From Streptococcus parasanguinis (lineage in GTDB: Bacteria > Bacillota > Bacilli > Lactobacillales > Streptococcaceae), in assembly GCA_905188195.1 (NCBI GenBank), contig CAJJKY010000003.1:1-64000 (forward strand): 64,000 nt of DNA, given 5' to 3'. The first letter of the stretch is position 1. Every line of letters starts with the position of its first letter. Below the pieces are notes generated by a model that saw only the letters and a program-made list of their open reading frames with translations, made no database searches and was not told the DNA's origin. Position numbers and translations under genes: made by a program. Shown piece by piece: positions 9,647 to 19,342 of the stretch.

Positions 9647-10558
9647 TCACAAGATTCCTTTTTCTTTTTGAATCATGAAATCCTTGAGGGAAATCAAGAG
9701 AACTGCAAGGAGGATCATGGCCATCCCAATCACATCAACCATAAAAAAATGCTCCTTCATAATGACAAAGGCAAAGAAAACTGCCGAAACAGGCTCAAAG
9801 GACGCCAGCAAGCTTCCTTTAACGGCTCCTACCAAAGAGGTTCCTTTCAGAAAGGCTGTATAGGCAAAAATCGTCCCAATCACCACCAAGCCAAAAAGGG
9901 CCATCCAGGTATCGAGTCTGTAGTTTCCAGAAGAAGAGAGAAGACCACTAAAAGGGAGCATTAGGATTCCTGGAATAGTCATCCCAACTCCAATCACCAG
10001 CATGCTTCCCCATTTTTGAATTAAGTTCAGAGGTAGAATGATGTAAAGGGCATAGGCAAATGCTGACACCACTCCCCAAGCCAAACCTTTGGGATTGATG
10101 GCCAATTGATTGAGTTGACCATGGGTTGCTATTAAGAATGTGCCACCAATCGCTAGAAGCATCGAAAACACTTCTGCTAGTGTAGGGGCCACCTTATCAA
10201 TGATACAGGTATAGGCTAAAATTCCCACTGGACAGAGATACTGTAACACCGTAGCAGTCCCAGCATTGGTTTCAGCAATCGCCTCTAAATAGGTCAACTG
10301 AGTCAATAACAATCCTAAAAAGGCAAAAATAAGAAGGGGAAGGTAGGAAGATTTATCTTTGGCAAAGGCCAAAAACTTCTCCTTATCTGCAACGTAGGAA
10401 AGAAGAATAAGGACAATTCCAGAAAAAAGCAAACGGAGATTTGTTAACTCAATAGCCGAAAATCCATGAACCATTAAATATTGCCCGCTAACTCCGGATA
10501 GTCCCCAAGCGATCCCAGCGATCAAGGTCATGAGTGTTCCTTTCATCGTCTTTGACAT
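9647..10558 (-). CDS. EamA-family (DMT) transporter
   Basis: This 303-residue protein has ten predicted membrane helices in two EamA repeats. The first begins TLIAGIAWGLSGVSGQYL and the second GLAWGVVSAFAYALYIILPL. A short cationic C-terminus follows (IQKEKGIL). Drug/metabolite transporters of this group usually export amino acids or metabolites; the substrate cannot be read from sequence. It stands alone, with a terminator on each side. Confidence 0.88.
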   Translation of the reverse strand: MSKTMKGTLMTLIAGIAWGLSGVSGQYLMVHGFSAIELTNLRLLFSGIVLILLSYVADKEKFLAFAKDKSSYLPLLIFAFLGLLLTQLTYLEAIAETNAGTATVLQYLCPVGILAYTCIIDKVAPTLAEVFSMLLAIGGTFLIATHGQLNQLAINPKGLAWGVVSAFAYALYIILPLNLIQKWGSMLVIGVGMTIPGILMLPFSGLLSSSGNYRLDTWMALFGLVVIGTIFAYTAFLKGTSLVGAVKGSLLASFEPVSAVFFAFVIMKEHFFMVDVIGMAMILLAVLLISLKDFMIQKEKGIL

Positions 10559-10600
10559 AGTCCCCTCCTAAATCTGTTCCTTACTTTTATTGTATCATAA

Positions 10601-10626
10601 AAGGCCGAAACGAAACGTTTCAGCCT
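10601..10626 (-). terminator. Terminator after the butanediol dehydrogenase gene
   Basis: GGC.GAAAC and GTTTC.GCC form an almost perfect stem with a five-base loop. On the minus strand it is followed by CTTTTATG. Confidence 0.7.
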
Positions 10627-10652
10627 CATATATTTCATATAAATTTATTTGC

Positions 10653-11696
10653 TTATTCAGGTTGAACCAAGATCTTGATTTGAGATTTATCTTGTGTTAA
10701 TTCAACAAATCCTTCTTCAACGATATTTTCCAATTTGATTTTCTTAGTAACCAATTTCTCAGCAGAGAAGTATCCTTGTTCCATCAATTCCAAGACTTTA
10801 GGGAAGATGTGGCGGTAGGCAATAATTCCTTTGAGAGATTTTTCTTGAATAGCGAATTCATTTGGATTGATGCTGGCTTCACGTTCCCAGATAGATACAA
10901 CCATACATTCCCCAGCTTTATGAACAGCTGCAAGGGCTTGGCCTAAAACAACTGGAACCCCAGTAACTTCATAAGAAACATCTGCTCCACCACCGGTTAA
11001 ACGATGGATGGCTTCGACGATTGTTTCTCCTTCTTCTGGACGAACAACGATCGCTCCCAATTCTTCTGCTTTGGCTTGGCGTTCAGGAGACAATTCAACC
11101 GCATAGATTTTTGATGCTCCTGCTGCACGAAGGGCTTCAACGATCAAAAGACCAATTGGACCCAAGCCAAAGATAACAGCTGTATCTCCAGCTTTCAATG
11201 CTGATTGACGAACTGCATACACAGCAACGGCAGCAGGTTCTGTAAGAGCGGCTTGTTCATAGCTCAAGCTATCTGGAATCACATGGACAAGATCACCATC
11301 AAGAACACAATATTTAGCAAAACCACCATCTGCAGCGAGGCCGACGAAGTTCAAGTTTGGATCAAGGTTATAATCACCAATTAAGTTGTGCTCTGCAAGA
11401 ATTGGTTCGATAGTCACACGATCGCCAACTTTGACACGAGTCACATCACTTCCGACTTCTACAATTTCACCAGAGAATTCATGTCCCAAAGTGACCGGTG
11501 CTTTTTGACCAGAATACACATGTTCTTCAGTTGGGATGAAGATCGGTCCATCCAAATATTCATGCAAGTCCGTACCACAGATCCCTGTGAACTTAACTGC
11601 CACTTTTACTTGATGTGGTTGTACTTCAGGTACTTCCACTTCTTCGATACGAACGTCTTTTGCTGCATGCCAGCGAGCTGCTTTCATAGTAGCCAT
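10653..11696 (-). CDS. Zinc-dependent alcohol dehydrogenase, (R,R)-butanediol dehydrogenase type
   Basis: This 347-residue medium-chain dehydrogenase has the catalytic zinc motif CGTDLHEYLDGP, the GHEFSGEIVEVG segment and the cofactor-binding fold with GLGPIGL. Compared with ordinary zinc alcohol dehydrogenases, the sequence best fits (R,R)-2,3-butanediol/acetoin dehydrogenase. It would interconvert acetoin and butanediol with NAD(H). L-threonine or sorbitol dehydrogenase is a less likely alternative. A CcpA site overlaps its -10 box, so strong glucose repression is expected. The gene is monocistronic. Confidence 0.8.
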   Translation of the reverse strand: MATMKAARWHAAKDVRIEEVEVPEVQPHQVKVAVKFTGICGTDLHEYLDGPIFIPTEEHVYSGQKAPVTLGHEFSGEIVEVGSDVTRVKVGDRVTIEPILAEHNLIGDYNLDPNLNFVGLAADGGFAKYCVLDGDLVHVIPDSLSYEQAALTEPAAVAVYAVRQSALKAGDTAVIFGLGPIGLLIVEALRAAGASKIYAVELSPERQAKAEELGAIVVRPEEGETIVEAIHRLTGGGADVSYEVTGVPVVLGQALAAVHKAGECMVVSIWEREASINPNEFAIQEKSLKGIIAYRHIFPKVLELMEQGYFSAEKLVTKKIKLENIVEEGFVELTQDKSQIKILVQPE

Positions 11697-11755
11697 ATGA
11701 TGATCTCCTTGTTTTCACCTTTTTTGTTTTCTTTTCAGGAAACTTTATATTTAAA

Positions 11756-11784
11756 ATTGTAAACGTTTTCCTTTTGTTTGTCAA
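11756..11784 (-). promoter_or_regulatory. Promoter of the butanediol dehydrogenase gene
   Basis: On the minus strand there is a consensus -35 TTGACA (11779-11784), a 17-bp spacer and -10 TACAAT (11756-11761). This is one of the strongest promoter matches in the window. Confidence 0.8.
11757..11771. promoter_or_regulatory. CcpA cre site
   Basis: TTGTAAACGTTTTCC matches the cre consensus WTGNAARCGNWWWCA at 14 of 15 positions. It covers most of the -10 element of the promoter above, which predicts direct carbon catabolite repression. Confidence 0.75.
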
Positions 11785-11800
11785 GGAAAAACTGAAGATG

Positions 11801-11825
11801 AAAAAGAGCAGCCCTTTGACTGCTC
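11801..11825 (-). terminator. Terminator of the small membrane protein gene
   Basis: GAGCAG (11806-11811) pairs with CTGCTC (11820-11825). On the minus strand the stem is followed directly by TTTTTC. Confidence 0.75.
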
Positions 11826-11829
11826 CTTC

Positions 11830-12213
11830 TTATTTCTTCTTGATCCGAGAAGATTCCAATCTCCACCCAACAATCCAACCAAGGACTAGGAGATAATTTT
11901 CAAGCGCACCGATCCCATTGACCGGCAGATGATAGTGAAAATAACTGAAGAGATGATTAGTACCGATCCCAAGCCCACCTAGGATCAAAGCCAATAGAAC
12001 CGTTCGAAGATAAAACCAATCGTATTTGAGATTGACAGCAATCAGGATCACAAGGACCGCCACATTCCAAATCCCAATCTCCCGTTGCCAACCGACAGAA
12101 ATACCATATCCCGAATGACTTCCCATATAGGATGGAAAGAATAGCTGGAAGATAATCGCTCCAGTCATGGCGATGATAACCAGGACAAATAAGGCTCTTA
12201 AAAATTTGTTCAT
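11830..12213 (-). CDS. Small membrane protein of unknown function
   Basis: This 127-residue protein has four predicted membrane helices: FLRALFVLVIIAMTGAIIFQLFF, a segment at GIWNVAVLVILIAVNL, one at TVLLALILGGLGIGTNHLF, and YLLVLGWIVGW near the C-terminus, which ends in RIKKK. I do not recognise a family. It has its own ribosome-binding site (GGAGG) and terminator, which supports a real gene. It lies between gatB and the dehydrogenase gene, with no functional hint. Confidence 0.7.
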   Translation of the reverse strand: MNKFLRALFVLVIIAMTGAIIFQLFFPSYMGSHSGYGISVGWQREIGIWNVAVLVILIAVNLKYDWFYLRTVLLALILGGLGIGTNHLFSYFHYHLPVNGIGALENYLLVLGWIVGWRLESSRIKKK

Positions 12214-12280
12214 GTAATTCCTCCTAATGCTAGTTGATATGTAATAGTCTTTCCTATTCTAACACAATTTTATGGATAGT

Positions 12281-12303
12281 AAAAACCAACCTTTCGGCTG
12301 GTT
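12281..12303 (-). terminator. Terminator of the gatCAB operon
   Basis: AACCA and TGGTT close a hairpin with an inner CC/GG pair. On the minus strand the stem runs into TTTTTAC. Confidence 0.7.
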
Positions 12304-12312
12304 CTTTATCTA

Positions 12313-13755
12313 TTACTCTTCTTTCAACTTAGCCAATTCTTGGGCAAGTAACTTGAGGGCTACTTGTGGGTTGGCTTGGCCTTTGGTTGCTTTCATAAGG
12401 AAACCTGTGAAGGCCTTGTCCGCATTCCGCTTCCCTGACTTGAAGTCGGCTACGGCTGCTTCATTGTCTGCAAAGACTTGGTGGATGATAGGGATCAAGA
12501 CTTCAGGATCTGAAATCTGTACCAAACCAGCTTTTTCGACGTATTCACGCGCACCGCCACCGTTTTTCGCCAAATGAACGAAGACTTTCTTGGCAATCTT
12601 AGAAGAGATCGTTCCATCTTCGATGATGGCAATCATTTCGACCAAGTTTTCCGGTGTCAATTGGATTTCTTCCAGCGTTTTGCCTTCTGCATTTAAGAAT
12701 TGTGCCACTTCACCTTGGAGCCAGTTAGACACTTGTTTAGCATCGCCACCAAGGGCTACCGCTGCTTCAAAGAAGTCAGAAGTAACTTTCGTCGCTGTCA
12801 ATTGGTTGGCATCATAGTCAGACAAGCCAAGCTCTGCCACATAGCGAGCACGACGGTCTTTTGGAAACTCTGGCAACTCCGTACGCATTTCCTCGATCCA
12901 CTCATCTGAGATTTCAAACAATGGAAGGTCTGGTTCTGGGAAGTAACGGTAATCCGCTGCTCCTTCTTTGACACGCATAAGAATCGTGCTCTTGTTGGCC
13001 TCATCATAACGGCGTGTTTCTTGACGAATGACACCACCTGAACGCAAGATTTTCGCTTGACGCTCAACTTCGTATTCAAGACCTTTACGGACGTTTGAGA
13101 AAGAGTTCAAGTTTTTCAACTCCGTCTTGGTACCAAATTCCTCTTGACCGTATGGGCGAAGGGAAATGTTGGCATCCACCCGCATCGATCCTTCTTCCAT
13201 CTTGACGTCTGAAATGCCAGTGTATTGGATGACTTCTTTCAAAGCTGTCAAATAAGCGTAGGCTTCTTCTGGAGAACGCATATCTGCTTCAGATACGATT
13301 TCGATCAATGGAACCCCTTGACGGTTAAGGTCTACATAAGAGAAACCGTCTGTTCCGTGCGTGTTCTTACCAGCATCTTCTTCCAAGTGGGCCCGTTCAA
13401 TCCCAATTTTCTTAGTTGAACCGTCTTCCAATTGCACTTCAATCCAACCGTTGTAACCGATTGGCTCGTCAAATTGCGAAATTTGGTAGGCCTTTGGATT
13501 ATCAGGGTAGAAGTAGTTCTTACGGTCAAAGTGCATGTGCTGATGGATATCCATATTCAGCGCCAAAGCAGCCTTGATACCAGCATCCACAACACCCTTG
13601 TTCAAGACAGGAAGCACCCCTGGGAAAGACCAGTCAATCACATTGGTATTGGCATTTTGCTCGTTCCCAAAGTGAGCAGAGGTTGGTGAGAAAATTTTTG
13701 AGTTTGTATTCAATTCAACGTGGACTTCAAGTCCGATGACTGTTTCAAAGTTCAT
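12313..13755 (-). CDS. gatB: Asp/Glu-tRNA(Asn/Gln) amidotransferase subunit B
   Basis: This 480-residue subunit starts [17 protein letters not shown], the GatB hallmark, and contains the [14 protein letters not shown] segment and a C-terminal YqeY-like helical tail ([27 protein letters not shown]). It binds mischarged Glu-tRNA(Gln) or Asp-tRNA(Asn) and phosphorylates it before amidation. It shares its first base with the last base of the gatA stop, so translation is coupled. It is the last gene of gatCAB and is followed by a terminator. Confidence 0.97.
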   Translation of the reverse strand: MNFETVIGLEVHVELNTNSKIFSPTSAHFGNEQNANTNVIDWSFPGVLPVLNKGVVDAGIKAALALNMDIHQHMHFDRKNYFYPDNPKAYQISQFDEPIGYNGWIEVQLEDGSTKKIGIERAHLEEDAGKNTHGTDGFSYVDLNRQGVPLIEIVSEADMRSPEEAYAYLTALKEVIQYTGISDVKMEEGSMRVDANISLRPYGQEEFGTKTELKNLNSFSNVRKGLEYEVERQAKILRSGGVIRQETRRYDEANKSTILMRVKEGAADYRYFPEPDLPLFEISDEWIEEMRTELPEFPKDRRARYVAELGLSDYDANQLTATKVTSDFFEAAVALGGDAKQVSNWLQGEVAQFLNAEGKTLEEIQLTPENLVEMIAIIEDGTISSKIAKKVFVHLAKNGGGAREYVEKAGLVQISDPEVLIPIIHQVFADNEAAVADFKSGKRNADKAFTGFLMKATKGQANPQVALKLLAQELAKLKEE

Positions 13756-15221
13756 TAATTGTCACCTCCGAAAATAAGGGGTTGTTGCTTGTGGTAATCC
13801 GTCGTAGCTTCAAAGGCAGCTGCAGCTTGGTAGATGGTTTCTTCAGAATACTTAGGACCAATCAACTGCAAACCAACTGGAAGACCTTGCGCAAAACCTG
13901 CAGGAATCGAAATCCCTGGAAGGCCTGCCAAGTTGACTGGAATGGTCAAGAGGTCAGCCAAGTACATGGCTACCGGATCATGGTTGAGCGAATCCAAATC
14001 AAAGGCTACGCTAGGAGCTGTTGGACCAAGGATAAGGTCGTAATCCGCAAAGACTTTTTCGAAGTCTTGGATAATAAGGGTACGGACTTGACCAGCTTTC
14101 TTGTAGTAAGCATCGTAGTAACCAGATGACAAACTAAAGGTACCAAGCATGATACGGCGTTTGACCTCATCACCAAAGCCTTGGCTACGAGTGTTCACGT
14201 AGATATCATCCAAGTTTTTAGCATCTTCTGCACGGAAACCATAGCGAATCCCATCGAAACGTTGCAAGTTTGAAGAAGCTTCAGATGAAGCGATGATGTA
14301 GTATACGGCAACTCCGTATTTAGAATGAGGCAAGCTGACTTCTTCGACAGTTGCTCCCAATTTTTCAAAGTGTTTGGCCGCTTTAAGGATAGTTTCTTTG
14401 ACTTCTGGGTCAATCCCTTCCCCAAGGTATTCCTTCGGAAGGGCAATCTTCATGCCTTTAATGTCTTGACCAATCTTAGAAGTATAGTCTGCTACGCGCA
14501 CTGGCGCTGAAGTTGAATCTTTATCATCTTCACTGGCAATAACATTAAGCAAGAGCGCATTTTCCTTAACCGTTGGTGCAAACGGCCCAATTTGGTCGAG
14601 TGAGCTACCAAAAGCAATGAGACCAAAACGGGAAACTGTTCCATAAGTTGGTTTGAGACCAACAATCCCATTAAAAGCAGCCGGTTGACGGATAGAACCA
14701 CCTGTATCTGAACCAAGGGACAAACGGACTTGACCTGAAGCGACAGAAGCTGCTGAACCACTAGAAGATCCACCAGGCACCTTGCTGTGGTCCCATGCAT
14801 TCTTGGTTGGTCCATAGTAAGAAGTTTCACCAGATCCACCCATGGCAAATTCATCCATGTTGGTCTTTCCGATGACAATCATATCTTTGGCTTTGGCATT
14901 GGCAACCGCTGTCGCATCAAAGATTGGCTCGTAGTTATAGAGCATTTTTGAAGCCGCAGTTGTCAAGATACCATCTGTTGAGATATTGTCTTTGACAGCG
15001 AGTGGAATCCCTGACAGGAGGTTGTCTGCATCGATTCCTTTTTCATCAATGGCCTTGGCTTGTGCAAGGGCCGCTTCTTCAGCCACCGTCACAAAGGCAT
15101 TGACTGCTTCTTCACGCGCCTTGATATCGTCAAGTGTCGCTTGAGTCAATTCGGTTGCTGAAATTTCCTTAGAGACAAGGAGGTCGTGCAACTCTTCAAT
15201 GGTTTTATGGTTGAATGACAT
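13755..15221 (-). CDS. gatA: Asp/Glu-tRNA(Asn/Gln) amidotransferase subunit A
   Basis: This 488-residue amidase has the Ser-cisSer-Lys triad: Lys in LAVKDNI, and the amidase signature [16 protein letters not shown] followed by [16 protein letters not shown]. It releases ammonia from glutamine and channels it to GatB. It overlaps gatC and gatB by single bases. The chain is full length. Confidence 0.97.
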   Translation of the reverse strand: MSFNHKTIEELHDLLVSKEISATELTQATLDDIKAREEAVNAFVTVAEEAALAQAKAIDEKGIDADNLLSGIPLAVKDNISTDGILTTAASKMLYNYEPIFDATAVANAKAKDMIVIGKTNMDEFAMGGSGETSYYGPTKNAWDHSKVPGGSSSGSAASVASGQVRLSLGSDTGGSIRQPAAFNGIVGLKPTYGTVSRFGLIAFGSSLDQIGPFAPTVKENALLLNVIASEDDKDSTSAPVRVADYTSKIGQDIKGMKIALPKEYLGEGIDPEVKETILKAAKHFEKLGATVEEVSLPHSKYGVAVYYIIASSEASSNLQRFDGIRYGFRAEDAKNLDDIYVNTRSQGFGDEVKRRIMLGTFSLSSGYYDAYYKKAGQVRTLIIQDFEKVFADYDLILGPTAPSVAFDLDSLNHDPVAMYLADLLTIPVNLAGLPGISIPAGFAQGLPVGLQLIGPKYSEETIYQAAAAFEATTDYHKQQPLIFGGDN

Positions 15222-15523
15222 TAGGCATCTCCTCCATCTTCTAGGATAGCTGGCACCTTGATGTAGTAGTTATCTTTTTCAGGTACATTTTTAAACAAGC
15301 GGTCACGGTCAGTGCCTTTTTCAGCGACATCCGGACGCAATACGGTCTTACGATCCGCCATGGTTGTTGTTGGGGCTACACCGGTTGTGTCCACTTCTTC
15401 CAACAATTCCACCATGTCGACAATTTTAGACAAGGTTGTCGCAAATTCAGCTGTCTCTTCTGGAGAGAATTTCAATTTTGAAAGATTGGCAACGTGGGTT
15501 ACCTCTTCTTGCGTAATTTTCAT
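15221..15523 (-). CDS. gatC: Asp/Glu-tRNA(Asn/Gln) amidotransferase subunit C
   Basis: This 100-residue protein begins [19 protein letters not shown], typical of GatC, which wraps around GatA and stabilises the complex. I chose the ATG at 15523, preceded by GGAAG, over an in-frame upstream start that adds eleven non-conserved residues. An extended -10 (TGGTAAAAT, TAAAAT at 15565-15570) lies about 45 bp upstream and probably drives the operon. Confidence 0.95.
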   Translation of the reverse strand: MKITQEEVTHVANLSKLKFSPEETAEFATTLSKIVDMVELLEEVDTTGVAPTTTMADRKTVLRPDVAEKGTDRDRLFKNVPEKDNYYIKVPAILEDGGDA

Positions 15524-15600
15524 CTTGCTTCCTTTCGTGAAATGATGATTTTTCAATACCCTCTATTTTACCATAATTTAGGCCAATTTGCTTGCCTTAG

Positions 15601-15639
15601 AAAAAATCTGTAGGACTTTTTTGTCGCTACAGATTTTTC
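15601..15639. terminator. Bidirectional terminator after the glycosyltransferase operon
   Basis: AAAAATCTGTAG (15602-15613) pairs perfectly with CTACAGATTTTT (15627-15638). It sits four bases beyond the GtfA-like stop codon and separates that operon from gatCAB. Confidence 0.85.
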
Positions 15640-15642
15640 TTT

Positions 15643-17136
15643 TTATATTTCTTTTCCGCCGAATTGCCCCATCTCCATTAGAGTCTCTTTCCAGACTTCC
15701 TGGACCTTAGAAGCAAGGTAACAAGTGGCTAAGTCATAAGAAGCCTGGTGAAATGGAGCGAGGTCGCTTTCAAAGAGCTGGACCAGCTTGTCCGCCAACT
15801 CTTTCACCAATTGTTCTTCTGGTACTGTCTCGCTATAAGCTACCAAAAAACCATTTTCACCCTCTTTTATAAAAGTCGGATTGCCATAACGGGCATCAAA
15901 GCCCAGCAAGGCCAAGCCTGCTCCAGCCGCCTCCATCAAAGTCAAACCAAAGGTCTCCCACTGAGAAGTGGTGAGGTAGGCTTGGTAGCAAGGATAGATC
16001 TGCTGAAGATCCGCATGACCGCGTAGGTGAATATAATCTTGCGCTGCAAGCTCCTGAATCAGGTGGCGCAAGTTGTCCGCTTCTCCACCCTTCCCATAAA
16101 TATCAAACTGAAGGGCTGGGAGTCGTTCATGAGCTTGGGCCACTACTCGAATGGCCAAATCGATGCGTTTTCTTGGATCCAAACGGGAAGCTGTGAGCAC
16201 ACTAAAGGGAGGTCTGTCTCCTAGTGATTCCGTCAATTCTTCTAGATGCCCTACTGGAATGCTATAGATTGGAATTCCTTGGCATCCTTGCTCAGCAAGT
16301 GTTTGCTCCAAGACTTCTTTTTGAAGATCCGTTGCTGTGATGAAATAATCGAAGCGTTTAGCATACTTGAACACATAATAATATTCATAATTGAGATGGC
16401 CATTTTCAAATTCATGCTCCGAATGAAACACCATGGCGAGCTTTGAAGGAGCCACTTTCTCCAACAAAGGACGGGCAAAATCCATGCGCGAAGCCCGGTC
16501 AAGCAGAATCAGATCTTCTTCTTTTAGCGACAGCTGCGACAAAAAGCGTCTCATCACTTCTGTATGGTTGGTCAAAATCTCAGACCCCAGTTTATAGAGC
16601 CAGCTTCCACCGAACCTCGATTCTTCAAAAGCGATAGTCCCATCTTGATGGTGATAGGTCCGTCTGACAACACTACCATACTGAAAATACTCGGTGACAA
16701 GTTTACAAGCTCCATAATACTCTCGCTTGATTCTATTTCCAGCCAAAAGATAGTCTACATAGCGGACACAGTTTGGATGATAGGGATCCAGATGAAAGGT
16801 CAGGGCGTTTCCATCCGCAAATTGGTAGCGAATGGCTCTTTCCGTTTTTTCAACAACATCCAGACGCGTCAGTTGAAAATCCATTTGCAAGGCCCCCACC
16901 GTCTTTTGAGGGACCGTAGTCTGTTGATCCGTAAAAGCTACATGGGCAAAAAGCAGTTCCTCATCCCGGTGCCCCAATGAGAGGTAATAGGCCAATTTTT
17001 CTGGAGTGGGCCAAGTGGTAAAGACAAACTTCGCTACTACTCCTAGTCCCCGGAGCATCTTTGCCCGAGAGGCTTGGGCAACATCGACCCCATTGGGTTC
17101 AAATCCCACTAATAGATTAAAGGTATAAATGGTCAT
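15643..17136 (-). CDS. GtfA/Gtf1-like glycosyltransferase (GT4, O-GlcNAc transferase type)
   Basis: This 497-residue protein resembles GtfA, the catalytic subunit that adds the first GlcNAc to serine-rich-repeat adhesins. Matching features are the N-terminal extended beta-sheet domain, HSEHEFENGHLNYEYYYVFKYAKRFDYFITATDLQKEVLEQ, IPVGHLEEL, the GT4 donor-site stretch TASRLDPRKRIDLAIRVV, YGKGGE, and SQWETFGLTLMEAAGAG with the two acidic residues that contact the sugar nucleotide. It overlaps the gtfB-like gene by 4 bp. It is not next to secA2, secY2 or an adhesin gene, so its acceptor is unknown. Confidence 0.8.
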   Translation of the reverse strand: MTIYTFNLLVGFEPNGVDVAQASRAKMLRGLGVVAKFVFTTWPTPEKLAYYLSLGHRDEELLFAHVAFTDQQTTVPQKTVGALQMDFQLTRLDVVEKTERAIRYQFADGNALTFHLDPYHPNCVRYVDYLLAGNRIKREYYGACKLVTEYFQYGSVVRRTYHHQDGTIAFEESRFGGSWLYKLGSEILTNHTEVMRRFLSQLSLKEEDLILLDRASRMDFARPLLEKVAPSKLAMVFHSEHEFENGHLNYEYYYVFKYAKRFDYFITATDLQKEVLEQTLAEQGCQGIPIYSIPVGHLEELTESLGDRPPFSVLTASRLDPRKRIDLAIRVVAQAHERLPALQFDIYGKGGEADNLRHLIQELAAQDYIHLRGHADLQQIYPCYQAYLTTSQWETFGLTLMEAAGAGLALLGFDARYGNPTFIKEGENGFLVAYSETVPEEQLVKELADKLVQLFESDLAPFHQASYDLATCYLASKVQEVWKETLMEMGQFGGKEI

Positions 17137-18416
17137 GCTGTCCCTCCCTCTAATCGCTTAAACAGCTCTTCCAAAGCTTCTTTTTCAGGCAATTTCAAGA
17201 TTCGTGCCTGCTCTCTTACCAATTCTTTGTAGGTCTCTGGCTGCTGGAGCAAGGTATCTAGTTGCTGTTCCATTTCTTCGACTGTATCTGTGATCGTGCT
17301 CAAGTCTTTATAGGCTTCCTGATGCACCGTGCTCTTCAAACCAAACAAAATTTGCCCATTTTCAAGAGCATGAAGACTACTGCTCCATACTTCTTCTCCC
17401 TGGTTGCAATCCAGATAAATAGAGCAGCTGGATAACAAGTCCTCATATTTGTCCAGCGAAATCCCTGGATAGAGGCGCACATTGGAGCGAGTCGCTAAGT
17501 CTGTTAATTTCGGCCCCATAGCCGTCAAAGCAGCAATGTGAAAGGTGACTTGTGGGAATTGATGGACCAGGCTAGATAGGCCTTCGACCTCTTGAGAAGC
17601 CGTCATAACCATGGCTTCTGGTTGAAAACTTTCCTGCTCCACATCTACCAGCCCTGACAAGACTGTGATTCCGTCTATTTTCTCACTCAACAGACCATCT
17701 TCTACCAACAAAATCTGACTGACTTGTTCTTTGATCTCGTCTAGATCATGCGCGTCACTGGCACAGTAGGCGAGTCTTTCCTTTGGTTTCTCTTTCACAA
17801 CATCTAGCAATGCCTTGTCCATCAAAAGAACGGCTTCATCTTCCGGCAAGACTTGTTCTAGGACAGCTCTTTGCAGCTCTTTCTTATTGGCATACAGGCG
17901 ATCCCGTCCCTTAGGAGTTTGAAGCAAAAAGGTTCCTTGTGAGACAAAGTGAAGCAAGACTTCTTCTTGTTGACGGTTCAAATAGATGTCTAAATATGGT
18001 TGGCCAGATTCCGTAAGGAGACTCTGTTTGCTTCTCCAGCCATAGCGGTTGTAGACATCAATGGATACGATCTCTTCTCCCTGACCAAACCATTCCACTC
18101 TGTCAACTGTTCGAGACAAGATATCCTCTCGCAAAACCACGTTGGCACGACGTTCCTCACCATCAAAAAGATAGGTTGTGATCCCTAGTGTCCAACATTC
18201 CCATAATTCTGGAACTGCTAGATCATTGAAAAATAAAGGTTTTCCAATTTTTGATGCTGGGTCTTTTTGGGTAAAAAAGGTCGCAAGACTCTCTGTCTGT
18301 TGGGCCAAATCTGTTTCCAGATTGGTCACAAATACTCGGTAGGGCTGGCCAAGTTTGTCCAAGTATTTTTGCAAACGATCCAGCTCTCTGGTCTGCTCTG
18401 ATGCAATAACGAACAT
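17133..18416 (-). CDS. GtfB/Gtf2-like glycosylation partner protein
   Basis: This 427-residue protein matches the length and pattern of GtfB, the non-catalytic acceptor-recognition partner of GtfA. It has a central VDRVEWFGQGEEIVSIDVYNRYGW segment as in Gtf2 proteins, a CASDAHDLDEIKEQ stretch, and a C-terminal degenerate GT-B half (VTFHIAALTAMGPKL, VRLYPGISLDKYEDLLSSCSIYLDCN). Its stop overlaps the GtfA-like start, as expected for obligate partners. Sequence divergence from the adhesin-locus type is likely, so the target could differ. Confidence 0.75.
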   Translation of the reverse strand: MFVIASEQTRELDRLQKYLDKLGQPYRVFVTNLETDLAQQTESLATFFTQKDPASKIGKPLFFNDLAVPELWECWTLGITTYLFDGEERRANVVLREDILSRTVDRVEWFGQGEEIVSIDVYNRYGWRSKQSLLTESGQPYLDIYLNRQQEEVLLHFVSQGTFLLQTPKGRDRLYANKKELQRAVLEQVLPEDEAVLLMDKALLDVVKEKPKERLAYCASDAHDLDEIKEQVSQILLVEDGLLSEKIDGITVLSGLVDVEQESFQPEAMVMTASQEVEGLSSLVHQFPQVTFHIAALTAMGPKLTDLATRSNVRLYPGISLDKYEDLLSSCSIYLDCNQGEEVWSSSLHALENGQILFGLKSTVHQEAYKDLSTITDTVEEMEQQLDTLLQQPETYKELVREQARILKLPEKEALEELFKRLEGGTA

Positions 18417-18442
18417 GCTGATCCTTTCTCATCAATAAGGGG

Positions 18443-19342
18443 TTAGTCCATGGTTTCAACAAAACGGAGGTTGGTCACCACGCGCTCATAGGTTTCTGAC
18501 CCTTGCAAGCCTGCTTCCTCTAATTTTTCAAGGGCCCGTTTCAAGCGCGTTTTATAGATATAACGATGCCAGGTCAAATCATAGCCCAACATCCCCAGTA
18601 GAGCCAACTTCTCCTGCTTAGCTTCCATCTCATCGACGACTCGCTTTTCGGTCCAAACCTGGGACAGAGTATCTGCACGGCCCACGCGATACCAATAAAT
18701 ACATTTCTCCGTATGAACCACTCGATGGGCTTTTAAGAAGAGCTTGTACATCAGGAAGTTGTCTTCAACATTTTTTCCGACTGGAAAACGAAGCCCTTCA
18801 AATAAGCTACGCTTATAGAGCTTCATCATGGCACAAGCCCAGGCCATATCTCTGGTCTCCTGGATGGCATCGTGGTCCATGATCTCGCGTCCCTCATAAA
18901 GAGTCTCTGAATAATCGTCGTCTGTTACCTTGATCAAGTATTTGCTACTACTGTCATCATAGAGGTTATAGTTGGCTACGGAAACATCCGCATCATACTT
19001 CTTCAGTTGACGATAGAGCACTTCTACATAATCCTCCGTCACCCAGTCATCTGGATCAATAAAGGTGAGGTAATCACCAGTCGCTAGCTCAATCCCTGTA
19101 TTCCGAGCAGCAGATAAGCCCCCATTTTCTTGGCGAACGTAGCGAATGCGCGCATCCTTCCTAAAAAAATCTTTACAGATCTCTTCTGACTGGTCTGGCG
19201 AACCATCATTGACCAGGATAATTTCCAAATGAGGGTAGGTCTGATGGATAACCGTTTCCAAACATTGTCTCAAATAAGCTTCTACATTATAGATGGGAAT
19301 GATGATACTCACTACTTCATTTGTTTCCATGCTTCTTCTCAT
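18443..19342 (-). CDS. GT2 family glycosyltransferase
   Basis: This 299-residue GT-A enzyme has the family 2 pattern VSIIIPIYNVEAYLRQCLETVIHQTYPHLE, NDGSPDQSEEIC, the ARNTGIELATGDYLTFIDPDDW stretch with the DxD-type acidic motif, and a helical C-terminus. The ATG at 19342 and an in-frame one at 19330 are both possible. It overlaps the GT8 gene by 26 bp (or 14 bp). In the operon it would extend the first sugar laid down by the GtfA/GtfB-like pair; donor sugar unknown. Confidence 0.88.
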   Translation of the reverse strand: MRRSMETNEVVSIIIPIYNVEAYLRQCLETVIHQTYPHLEIILVNDGSPDQSEEICKDFFRKDARIRYVRQENGGLSAARNTGIELATGDYLTFIDPDDWVTEDYVEVLYRQLKKYDADVSVANYNLYDDSSSKYLIKVTDDDYSETLYEGREIMDHDAIQETRDMAWACAMMKLYKRSLFEGLRFPVGKNVEDNFLMYKLFLKAHRVVHTEKCIYWYRVGRADTLSQVWTEKRVVDEMEAKQEKLALLGMLGYDLTWHRYIYKTRLKRALEKLEEAGLQGSETYERVVTNLRFVETMD

